From Alnus glutinosa (Eukaryota; Streptophyta; Magnoliopsida; Fagales; Betulaceae): DNA of 64,000 bases. Made by a program: the position numbers and the translations under genes. How positions within the stretch are numbered: position 1 is the stretch's first letter; each line of letters starts with the position of its first letter. The notes under the pieces are model-generated. The model saw only the letters and a program-made list of their open reading frames with translations, made no database searches and was not told the DNA's origin. Shown here one piece after another: positions 45,756 through 55,413 of the stretch. The DNA lies in contig NC_084896.1 of the NCBI RefSeq assembly GCF_958979055.1, forward strand, positions 26,832,001-26,896,000. The letters run 5' to 3'.

Positions 45756-46650
45756 GAATTTTTCTAAAATCTGGCGGAAGGATTGAGTGCTACTCCTCAT
45801 TACTCACATTTAATATCTCGAACAAAAGCTCCCATTTTTAACTGCATAAAAAAAAAAATCTCAGAAGTAAAATTTTCTCAAAAAGAAAAAAAGGCTCAGA
45901 ATTGCAGAAAATAAAGCCAGCAAGGGACGGTTTCATCGTGTCCCAAATCAATTGAATTATGTTATCATTTCATCGTGTAAATTACAATTAGATAAGTAAT
46001 CACAAAATTCGAACTATCAAGAGCTATCGAGAGTCAAATGCAATATTCATGAAAGAAATCTATTCTAAGAAAATTCATGAAAGAAAAAATTCATGTTAAA
46101 ATCATATCTGAGAAAAGAGAGTTCCGGCAAGAGAAAGCTTACCTCCGGTGAGATAGATCCGGCAAGAGAGTTTCGGCGAGATCCGTAGGTTCCCGGCTAG
46201 AGCAAGCGAGATCCTGTGGGAGAATGAGAGTTTACAGCAAGACCTGGCGAGATCCGTCGAGAGAGAGAGTTTACGGTAAAACCTGGCGAGAAGAGAGGGA
46301 GTTCCGGCGAGATCCGATGGTTCCAGGCGAGAGAAAGCGAGATACGGCGGAAGAACGTGAGGTCCGTCGAAAAGGGGGAGATTCCGGCGAGAAGATGAGA
46401 GCGAGAGACAGAGACAGAGAGAGAAAGTTTTTGAATTCTGTTTTGTTATGAGAGTACCGCGCATTTCATGAATTTTTGTTTTTAAAAAAAGAAGAAGTGC
46501 CACGTGTTTATGAAAGTCGGATGAATGGATGATAGTGTGACAACTGACAAGGGTGTGCCGGATACACGAACTCGGAACTGCGTGCGTGCGTGCGTGAGGA
46601 GGAAAAGAACATAAGAGAAAGAAAAGAGAAGGAAAAAGGAAAAGAGATAG
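45756..46650. other. Non-coding DNA with GGCGAGATCCG-type degenerate repeats
   Basis: At about 46090-46400 words such as GGCGAGATCCG, GGCAAGAGA and GAGAGTTTACGG recur irregularly. Open frames there on either strand are products of this repeat. It looks like the inside or end of an unidentified repeat element. Confidence 0.4.
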
Positions 46651-47778
46651 GGGAATGCTACACTTAACCCATCCCCTACTCCTATCTTCTTACACCCTGA
46701 GTCCCTGACCTGGCAACAGCCACATCAGCTTTCCACTTACACCCATTCTTCTCTTCTCTTCTCAGCGTCGACAGTCCCTTGCTTCTCTTCTTCCTTCTGT
46801 TTCATCAGTATTTTTTATTTTCCTCTTCTCAGCGTTGGCACACCCATCCCCTGACCGGAGAAGAAACATGTACAACCCCAAGAAATCTCCGTCTTCGGCA
46901 CTCTCTCTCTCCTCTCGCCGGCCGTCCAGATCTCGAGCTCTAGTCACCAATACAATCGGCCAAAATGCTACACACAACCAAAACAGAAGATCCAACATCT
47001 CTACGCACAACCGGCCGAAACAGGGGACCCGGGCAAACACCACACACACTCGGCTAGATCACCATCTAACCGAACCCACCAAAAACCCATTCAAACGTGA
47101 ATCATAGCAACAGGGTAAATCAAGCAAATCAACAATAAATCAAATAGAAATTACAAGAATCACTTACATAGGGGAATTTCCGCTCAGTGCAGAAAATCCA
47201 CCGGAAAATTCCGACAGAAATCGCCTCTTTTCTCACCGGTAAAATCCTCCACGAAAGTATCCGGAATACGCGCCCTCCGACGACCCACCATTGACCGGAC
47301 CCCCAGAAGGATCGGGTCCCTCTGTTCGGTCCTCCAGCCTCATGGGTTCACTCTCGGGGTCTGATCTCTCCCTCTCCAGGACTCTCTTCTCGTCTCTCTT
47401 CGTGTATCTCTCTCCCTCTCCCTCTCTCACTCTCACTCTCTCTGTTTCACCGAGAAAGGAAGAACAAGAAAGTGAAGGGAGAGAAGAATTAGGAGAAACT
47501 GGGAGGAAGAAGAGAAAAATAGAAAACGAAGAGGAAAAGAAAAAGAAGAAAGAAGAGAGGAAGAGGGGGCTGTAGACGAGGAAGAAAACGAAAAAATAAA
47601 AAATCTGATTTCCGGCGAGAGGGGAGAAAGAGAGAGTGCCGGAGATGGTGGAGATAGAGTGAGAGGGGGTCGTGGACGAGAAAGAAAATGAAAAGGAAAA
47701 AAAAATCTGATGTGGCATTGCCACGTTAGGGTGTAGGGATTTGGGAGTAGGGAGTTGGGTGTATGTCTAGCATTTCCC
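46651..47778. mobile_element. Mutator-like non-autonomous element, 1.13 kb
   Basis: Left end GGGAATGCTACACTTAACCC and right end GGGTGTATGTCTAGCATTTCCC are part of longer imperfect inverted repeats that continue inward (CCACATCAG on the left, CTGATGTGG on the right). Flanks AAAGAGATAG and AAAGAAATAAG resemble an aged 9-10 bp duplication. The interior is GC-rich and CT-rich (46850-47560) and may hold captured gene DNA, but no product was recognised. The open frames there are low-complexity. Confidence 0.6.
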
Positions 47779-48483
47779 AAAGAAATAAGATGTAGTGTGA
47801 CGTGTGTGGTCGAAAAAGTCAGGGAGAAGTTTAGGTTATCTTGTCCCATCTAGCCATAGGATGACGTGCGGTAGTGGTTGAGATTTTTTTTTTTTTTTTT
47901 TTTAATTTTAATGCTTCATTTTTTATAAATTATAGCACAACTTCACAATTTTATAATCTAATTTTTTAACAATTAATATTTCATCTTACATTTATTCGAA
48001 CAACACTTTATTAAATGATTAATTATTTATTTAATTAAGACTTATTATTATTATTCTAACTCTATTATTTCATCTTAAACTAATCTTATTCCATAACATA
48101 AATAATCACTTAAAATTTAATTATTGGCCCATCAAATTAATAAATGTGCCATCAAATTAATAAATATAATTTATTAGCTGTTAAATACTTATTTATTTTC
48201 TTAGTCTCTACAATTGGGTAAGGCCAAAAAACACTTTAGTGAATAGAGCCAAAAATTTTATTGATAGGGCCAACATAATTTGGTGGGAAGGGCAAATGGA
48301 TTAATTTTTTTTAAAAAAAAATAAATAAATGAAAAATTAGAGTTTTTTAAGAAATTCATTTCAGCCACCATCTTCTTTAGTATAAATTACGTATCGCAGT
48401 CTATCCCAAATATTCAATAGCAGCAACCAAAGGTTGCCCAAAGCGAAACAACACTTCTCAACAAATAGTCTATTCTATTCTCA

Positions 48484-48486
<3 letters not shown>
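47779..48486. other. Intergenic DNA upstream of gene I
   Basis: AT-rich with a T run at 47886-47903. The block around CATCAAATTAATAAAT is doubled (48127-48170). No gene and no clear copy of the DUF247 promoter block were seen. Confidence 0.4.

Positions 48487-48546
<60 letters not shown>
48487..48546. repeat. (TA)n microsatellite at the expected promoter of gene I
   Basis: About 30 TA units directly before the leader exon, where other DUF247 copies have TTTATAAG and the conserved promoter block. Confidence 0.9.
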
Positions 48547-48549
<3 letters not shown>

Positions 48550-48601
48550 CCACACATCAGATCTACATTCATTTGCAGGAGCTCAAGTTCCTTACACTCA
48601 G
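48547..48601 (+). promoter_or_regulatory. Leader exon of DUF247 gene I
   Basis: AGCCACACATCAGATCTACA and TTCATTTGCAGGAGCTCAAG match the leader exon of the other copies, in shortened form, ending CAG at 48601 before GTGAAA. No TATAAG box was seen; only the TA microsatellite could supply one. Confidence 0.6.
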
Positions 48602-48742
48602 GTGAAAATCCTCCCCTTTTTTTTTCTTTTTTTCTTTTTTTTGTTTTTTGTTTTTTGTTTTTTGTTTTTTGTTTTTTGTTTTTTGTTTTTTGTTTTTTGT
48701 TTTTTTTTTAATTTCACAAGCAGAATAATCTCTCCCTCTCTG

Positions 48743-48783
<41 letters not shown>

Positions 48784-48923
48784 TCTAAATATTTTGTGTG
48801 TATGAAGGATCTAAAAGAAAATTAGAACTAAAAAAAGAAACAGTGAAATCTAGATTGTGCAGAATCATGGGAACTATATCCTCCAATGTTCTTAATGCTA
48901 GTGACCCTTGTCTTTGTCATTAG
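48602..48923 (+). other. Leader intron of DUF247 gene I with microsatellites
   Basis: GTGAAA donor to CATTAG acceptor, 322 nt. It contains about twelve TTTTTTG-type units (48640-48711) and a TA run (48743-48780). The 3' part matches the other introns. Confidence 0.6.
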
Positions 48924-48947
48924 GAAATTTAAGAAACAAGTTGCTAG

Positions 48948-50261
48948 ATGGCAGCATCAACAAGTGCAGAAATTCAAGAAGCAAATGAATCTCAAAACAG
49001 AGAGTTAGTGCTTCAAATCACACACATGCTAGACACCGGTGTCAGAGGTACCTCTGAGCCTCCCTTCTCTCCCTTATCACCTGAATTTTGTATCTACAAG
49101 GTTCCGCAAGATCTTCGCAAATTGAATGATAAAGCCTACACTCCTATGTATGTATCAATAGGGCCTTTTCATCGTGGCAAGAAAAGAGTGGAAACTATGG
49201 AAAATCTTAAAGTGAAATATTTTAAGATGTTTCTGGAAAAGGCTGATCTAAACCTGGAGAAATTAGTAAGCACTATAAGGGATGGGGAGGAAAAGGTTCG
49301 TCGTTATTATGCAGAGACTAGCACAATTACCAGTGATGATTATGTGAAAATGATCCTGCTGGATGCATGCTTCATTATTGTGGCTTTCTTGATCTTCTAC
49401 ATGCCTACAGAAAAAGGATGGGAGTGTGACGAAGAGGATACAATATTAAGGTCAAATTTGAGGCATGACTTGTCGTTGATTGAAAATCAACTTCCTTTCT
49501 TTGTTATTGATGGATTATTTAACCTTGCATTTGCATCTTACTCAGACTACCCTACCTTCACTTGGCTTGCCTTTAGATTCTTTAATTGTTACAACACTCA
49601 AAAAATGTCTCCCAATCCAAATTTGAAAATAATGCACTTCGTTGATTTGTTAAGAACATTTTTTCTACCCCAACATGATAAGCTACCAAAAAGAAACCGT
49701 GGCCAAAGAGTTGAGCATTTGTACACTGCGAGCCAGTTGCACGAGGCAGGAGTGAAGTTTAAGGTGAATTCAAGCAAATGTTTATTTGACTTAAAATTCA
49801 CAAACGGAGTGCTGGAAATACCATGCATTCAACTAAAAAATTTCACAGAGTGTTTCTTTCGAAACATCATAGCCCTGGAGCAATTTTACTATCCTCGGGA
49901 TCGTTATGTTTCCGATTATATTTGCATATTGAATTTCCTTATTGACACTACCAAAGATGTGAATTTACTTGTGCAAAAAAGGATTCTGGTTAATGTTTCA
50001 GGCGACAGCAATACAGTAGCAACTTTGGTCAACAATCTCGACAAGCATGCTTCTGTTTTAAACACAAACTTTGATTATTGTCGTCTTTGTGAAGATTTGA
50101 ATGCATTTTATGAAGATCCTTGGCATAGTCGGAAGGCTACCTTGAGACGTGATTATTTTAGCAATCCTTGGAGGACTACTGCTTCCATAGCTGCTATTAT
50201 CTTGCTAGTTCTCACTTTGATACAGACTATATGCTCTATTATCTCATTACCATCAATCTGA
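48948..50261 (+). CDS. DUF247 family membrane protein (gene I), intact and divergent
   Basis: A 437-residue single-exon protein starting MAASTSAEIQEANESQ. Family motifs: FCIYKVPQDLRKLNDKAYTP near 47-66, VSIGPFHRGKKRVETMENLK, DYVKMILLDACFIIVAF, and LIENQLPFFVIDGLFNLAF. A short insert near 31-45 (GVRGTSEPPFSPLS) is unique here. The C-terminus has DYICILNFLIDTTKDV and anchor PWRTTASIAAIILLVLTL. It differs from the others at many positions spread over the protein, so it is the oldest branch of the array, yet the frame is clean, which suggests continued constraint. Its promoter region is unlike the others. Confidence 0.93.
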   Translation: MAASTSAEIQEANESQNRELVLQITHMLDTGVRGTSEPPFSPLSPEFCIYKVPQDLRKLNDKAYTPMYVSIGPFHRGKKRVETMENLKVKYFKMFLEKADLNLEKLVSTIRDGEEKVRRYYAETSTITSDDYVKMILLDACFIIVAFLIFYMPTEKGWECDEEDTILRSNLRHDLSLIENQLPFFVIDGLFNLAFASYSDYPTFTWLAFRFFNCYNTQKMSPNPNLKIMHFVDLLRTFFLPQHDKLPKRNRGQRVEHLYTASQLHEAGVKFKVNSSKCLFDLKFTNGVLEIPCIQLKNFTECFFRNIIALEQFYYPRDRYVSDYICILNFLIDTTKDVNLLVQKRILVNVSGDSNTVATLVNNLDKHASVLNTNFDYCRLCEDLNAFYEDPWHSRKATLRRDYFSNPWRTTASIAAIILLVLTLIQTICSIISLPSI

Positions 50262-50669
50262 AGTTTGTGTAATTCTAATAGTATTAGATTGCATTGTAAT
50301 AACATTTTATTGTTCCATTATTTTTATTGTTTTAAGAGTCTTAAGGGTTATGGAATTGTAGTCTACAACTTTTAAAAAAAAAAAAAAAAAAAACCTTAAT
50401 ACAAACTTTTGGCTTTCGCACTCAATCATAATCTGCCACATTTTTTATTTTTAATACTGTAATACTATATGCTCTATTTGCTATATTGTTTATACTCTAT
50501 GGAATCGCATTTTTTAATTATATGCGTTGAGATATTTTCAATCAATTAAGCTATCAATTGTTATTGGAATAGAAGATTTGAAAGACAGAAAATTATGTAG
50601 TAACAAATGCGCATGTACAAAATTATAGAAAAAACTTTTTTTCTCTAATGTTTTATTTATTGTCATAAC
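50262..50669 (+). other. Diverged DUF247 3' flank of gene I
   Basis: Recognisable words TATGCTCTATTTGC and GAGATATTTTCAATC show homology with the other 3' flanks, ending near 50560. Confidence 0.55.
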
Positions 50670-51389
50670 TGTTAGTACAGTTCCGGTATGGTATGAACAC
50701 GACTCGTCCTTTTAAGCTCTTCAGGTTTTCTCAATAATCTTGCAAAACAAGTAAACCTCATAGACCCTTTTGAGAGTCTCACTTCGATGCTTAAGTTAAC
50801 TTTTGAGAATAATCGTCTGCTTAATCCAAAAAATTTCAGTTTGGGTTAATGCTTGAGGTTTGGGCCTATTTATAAGCAGAATGATGTGTACCCTTACTCC
50901 GAAGGCTTCCTCATCAACCACCGAGTGAGATCCTTGGCAACGAATCCAGGATAAGCTTCAATTCCGAATTTTCAAGGATTGGGCATGATTTCAAAAGATC
51001 TGGACCATAATGTCTATCTTATTTTGTGAGATTTTAATCCAGATTTCTTGGGACTAATTTGAATTTCTTAGGATGCGGTTGATACCCGAGTTCACAAGAC
51101 ATACTTGTCCTTGGCCTTGGCTGGCTAAGTTGAATCTCGATCTCAAAATGTCTGCCTTCCTGAGACCCAATCCAATTATACCTCCTGTTTCGTATTCTCG
51201 AGAATAGTTATCTAGTGTCTATCTCCCAGATAGGACTATCCCGGGAGTCCTGCTATCTTGGTTACTTAGTATAGACCTCTCAAGATAGGACCTTTGCAGG
51301 AGTTCTGCTATTTCTCCTTCTTGAGCCAATGCTGACCTGAAGACTCATGATTTAAGGATGGGCTGATCTGAGTTAGATTATTCTCAACA
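50670..51389 (-). mobile_element. Solo LTR fossil related to 13450-14106
   Basis: On + it runs TGTTAGTACAGTTCCGG to TTATTCTCAACA; TG...CA ends. In reverse complement it shares ordered blocks with 13450-14106, including a TATAAATAGG box near 50870. Flanks ATAAC and GTTAC match poorly, so the insertion is old or the ends need checking. No coding region. Confidence 0.6.
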
Positions 51390-52439
51390 GTTACTCTCCA
51401 ATTTCCTTATCCAACACATTCAAATAATGAGAATTCTTTGTCTCAACAAGTTCGAGCTTTTGCCTGATACCCTTGTGGTTGTCTTTCTATCTCTCGGGAT
51501 AGGACTACTTGGAAGTCCTACTTGCTGAAAACCTGCAGAAAAGAAGAGTTAGATACATTGAAAATTAATATAAATATCTCCTACTACTACTATTAATGAA
51601 CACTTGAGCTTAGAAATGTTAACGTTGGGTGACTGAAAAAATTCAGACAGGTGATTGTGAGAGATTATTTATAAGATTCACCTGGCCAAATAAAAATTGT
51701 GTTACCCAATGATTCAGTCAGATGGGTCTCATAAATACTCTCTCATAATCACCTATCTAAATTTTCTTAAATTCAAATCAATAATTATAAAAAATCTTAA
51801 TCCATGACTCTCACCCGCCACCAAGTAAAGTGGAGGAGGGGATCGGGGGCTATTGTATTCCTTCTCCACGATCCGCTGTTGGCCTTCTTAACCAACTCGC
51901 GCCATTATAAATGGAGCATCATTTGTTTTCTATGGTAATCACACCGCATTAGCATACAGATCGAGTGCGTTTTTCTTTCTTCGTAAAGACAGAAAGAAAA
52001 AGAGGTCGTGAATCTCAAGTGTTCATTAATAGTAATAGTTTTTTTTTTCACTTGTCTTAAAAAAATTAATTTCAAAACATTCTATTTTTTTTTTCACTTT
52101 TTATACACATTAATCATTTTTTATTACTAAAAAAAATACACTACAAAATAAAACTTTTTTATTTTTTTATAAAATAATTCCAAACTTTTTTTATACTTTA
52201 TATCACATAAACCCATTCTTACTATTATTCAAACAAAAATTTTCCAATTCAACCGTTTACCACACTTGAAAAGTCAAATGAGGTGGCCAGCTGTTTGCTC
52301 TCTACTTAAAACATTTTGCATAGTTCAAGTCAAGACCACTTCATTTTGCAGATTATTAAAAGACTACCAAATTAATAAAATATTTGTTGTTTCGTGGATT
52401 AAAAATAAATTATATTAAAGCCAACCTACCGTAGAATAT
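51390..52439. other. Intergenic DNA, no gene seen
   Basis: Non-coding. The stretch 52255-52390 shares words with 28030-28130 (GCTGTTTGCTCTC, CTTAAAACATT). An AT(T)n run lies at 52451-52485. Confidence 0.4.
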
Positions 52440-53745
52440 TTAAATACTTTTTATTATTGTTATTATTATTATTATTATTATTATTCAAAGACTTGATTAT
52501 TATAAAATAAAATAGAAAAGATAGAAGAAAAGAAGAGAAGAACACAAAAGAGAGAAAACACTACTTTACTTCTTATTTCATTGAATACTTTTGATTACAA
52601 AAGATATGAATATATAGGCTAATAGAGGGGAGTGCATCCCACTAATCATGGCACACAATCAGGAAATATTAAAGTGAAAAATATTGAGGAAATCAAGTAG
52701 GAAAATAAGGAAAGATATTGGAGAGAAAATCAATGAGATATTCTTGATATGTTGCAACAGCTCTTTATTTTCTAACACTCACCCGCAAACTAATGGGAGG
52801 AACTTCCTTAAGTTTGTCTTCTGGGTCGAATAATCATCATGAATTTTTATTATTATTATTTTTTTTTTTTTTTTGTGTGTGTTGGCCCGAGTTTGCAAAC
52901 TGTGCCTTAAAGGTAAAAATAAAGCCAACTATGGGCCAAAAGAAATTAAAGACAAGCTTGGGTTTTGAAACATTATCACAAACAAGAGATTGGGCTAAAG
53001 AGAAGATGGCCAACTATGGGCTTAAATGAGTTTGGGTCTTTGAACATGTCTCAAACTTGAAATTTGGGCCAACAATGGGCCAAAGAAAAGAATGGTCAAC
53101 TATGGGCTAAAGAGAGATTTCCTTTTTTTTTTTTTTTTTTTTTTGCAACATCTTCTTCATAAAACGTCCATAGACAGGAAATAAAACAAAAAAAAAGAAA
53201 CTGCAACTTGTGGACAACCTTAGGAGGAGAGTTCACAATAGATGGAAAAGGCACGAAAACTTGAGGATTCGCAGTCGGAGACGTTGCCAGAAGTGGGAGA
53301 CTTGGCCGGTGGAGAAATCGTCGGGGAAGGATGCCAAAAAAGACGTCAGAGGTGATGCTGCAGTGGAGCACACAAACTTGGTGGCAAGGGGCTTGTGATA
53401 TGCATTTTTTTTTTTTTTGAGTGAAAGAGAGAAAATTTGGGGAGATGGAGATGAAAACTAAGATAGATAAAAACTATGAGAGTTTCTGTGTGGATGGAGT
53501 TGGGATATTGGGAGTGGCAGAGATGAAGCTCTGGTTTTTAGGCAGATCCATGTGATGGGTAAGACGTGTTTGATAAAAGGGCTAAAAGAGTGTTGCAGCG
53601 AAGAAGAAACCAAGATCGTGAGGTGTTAGTCAAAGGGTTTTGATACCATGTAAAATCACCACTTATCCTAAAACCTTAAGTTGATAAGAAGATGTAAATT
53701 TAATCACTTAATCAATACTTTAACACTCCCCCTCACGTGTGGGCT
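52440..53745 (-). mobile_element. Ty1/copia-type LTR remains, minus orientation
   Basis: On the minus strand a TGTTAGAAAATAAAG start (ending on + at 52776) is preceded by a GTTTGCGGGTGAG purine-rich tract, a 3'-LTR arrangement. At 53649-53725 a second, 77-bp TG...CA segment has a primer-binding-like TGGTATCA on one side (53641-53648) and a GTGAGGGGGAG polypurine tract on the other. No protein domain is recognisable between them. The remains are broken and may combine two copies or two families. Confidence 0.45.
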
Positions 53746-53813
53746 CAGACTTCCTTCTAATAGGTAAGGCTCAACACATGAAATATTTAATATGTTAAAT
53801 GCATATCAAGAAT

Positions 53814-54349
53814 CAATACAATGTAGTGCTTAATATATATATATAAAAAAAAAAGTCCTTAATATATTTCTGCTCTTTCTTCCGCTCTTTCTTTCTTTCA
53901 CATATATTCTCTATTTCATATATTTATTTTAACATGGTATCAGAGCCTATTTTGATCCCTCTTTTAGATTTATTTTTGCCTATTTTGTTGCCCATTCTCG
54001 TCGGCACCGTTTTGATCCAACCAGCGACTTTAGCTGCATTTAAATTCAGCTTCTAATTTCAAACTTAAGATTCTAGAATCTTCTACTTTGAATTTGAGGG
54101 GATGTTAGAATATATTATTGCCTTTCTTATTAGGATTGTTATAATATATTATTGCATTTTCTATTAGAATTTATTCCCTATCTTAATTACTATAGGGTTC
54201 TTTAGTCATTACTCATAGCATCTCTATATATAGAGGTCTCTTGTAATATGTTATGTATCACTACTCAATACAATGCAGTCATTAATATATTTTTGTTCTC
54301 TCTTTCGCTCTTTCACATATATTCTTTATTTCATATATTTATTTCAACA
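53814..54349 (+). mobile_element. TRIM-like retrotransposon (partial 5' LTR, PBS, short interior, full 3' LTR)
   Basis: 53814-53934 matches the last part of 54103-54349, so these are the two LTRs, the left one truncated. Directly after the left LTR lies the primer-binding site TGGTATCAGAGCC (tRNA-Met type) at 53935-53947. A purine tract GAATTTGAGGGGA precedes the right LTR, which is 247 bp, TGTTAGAATAT to TTTCAACA, with TATATATAGAGG as a TATA box. The interior is only about 155 bp and non-coding. Confidence 0.7.
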
Positions 54350-54889
54350 ATTATAAAAAATTAAAATAATTACTTTATTGAGTTTTTTATTATAATTTTT
54401 TTAAAAATACAAAATAAAAGCTTTAGTGAAAAAGCCTGTAAAAGTTTATGACAACACGACTTATCTATCGTGGCAATGATTCATGTCGTAGAATATGGAT
54501 AGTTGTAGGGGTGTACAAGCGGTTATAACCGGCGGTTATTGGCTAAAACCGCTAACCGCTAACCGCCTAGCGGTTATTTTTATTTTACCAACCGCAACCG
54601 CTAACCGCCTTGGCGGAGGCGGTTATTTTTATAACCGCCGGTTAGCGGTTATAACCGACGGTTTGAAACCGCTTTCGAATTCCGGTTTTGGGCCGGGTTT
54701 AGACCGGTTTTGGGTCGGGTTAAAATCGGTTTTGGGCTATTTTTACACCTGTTTTGGGCCATTTTTTGTACAGATTTTTTGGGCATTTTTTTTGTACAGA
54801 TTTTTTGGGCAGATTTTTTGGGCCATTTTTTGTACAGATTTTTCAAAAAAAAATTTAATACTTTTTGGGCCTTTTGTCCTTTGTTACAA

Positions 54890-55275
54890 AATTACTAATC
54901 CAAACATATTCTAAATTCCAAAACCAAACAAATCCAAATAATCAAATACTCAAAGACATTACAAATCCAAAATAACCAAATTCAAAAGCAAAAAATTACA
55001 AATCCAAATAACCACATAGGCACATACTCTAAATTCTAAAACCAAACAAATCCAAATAAACAAAACAAATACTCCAAGACATTACAAATCCAAAATAACC
55101 ACATAGGCACATACTCCAAATTCTAAAACCAAACAAATCCAAATAAACAAATACTCAAAGACATTACAAATCCAAAATAACCACATAGGCACATACTCCA
55201 AATTCCAAACCAAACAAATCCAAATAACCAAATAGTCCAAGACATTACAAATCCAAAATTCAAAAATTACAAATC
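54890..55275. repeat. Tandem repeat of about 93 bp within the hAT element
   Basis: Four or so units with CCAAACAAATCCAAATAA, CAAAGACATTACAAATCC and CCACATAGGCACATACTC. It lies downstream of the transposase stop. Confidence 0.8.
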
Positions 55276-55413
55276 CACATGCATAGTCACCGTCCAAGGA
55301 TGCTTCGTTCCTTGATTGAGCGTCATCTACAAAAGAAGAAGCTTTAGTTAATTGAAAAGTAACTAAGTAAGTTTCAAAAATAATAATTGTACAAATGAAA
55401 AGTTACAACTAAT

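Noticed and set aside
46102-46503. 133-codon minus-strand frame, signal-peptide-like
   Set aside because: Built from the degenerate GGCGAGATCC repeat; the mirror frame on + is equally open.
47233-47849. Frames of 94-163 codons, S/F or R/E rich
   Set aside because: Products of CT/GA-rich DNA inside the Mutator-like element; no recognised domain.
48434-48805. 123-codon frame over the leader of gene I
   Set aside because: Made of TA and TTTTTTG microsatellites and crosses the proposed splice sites.
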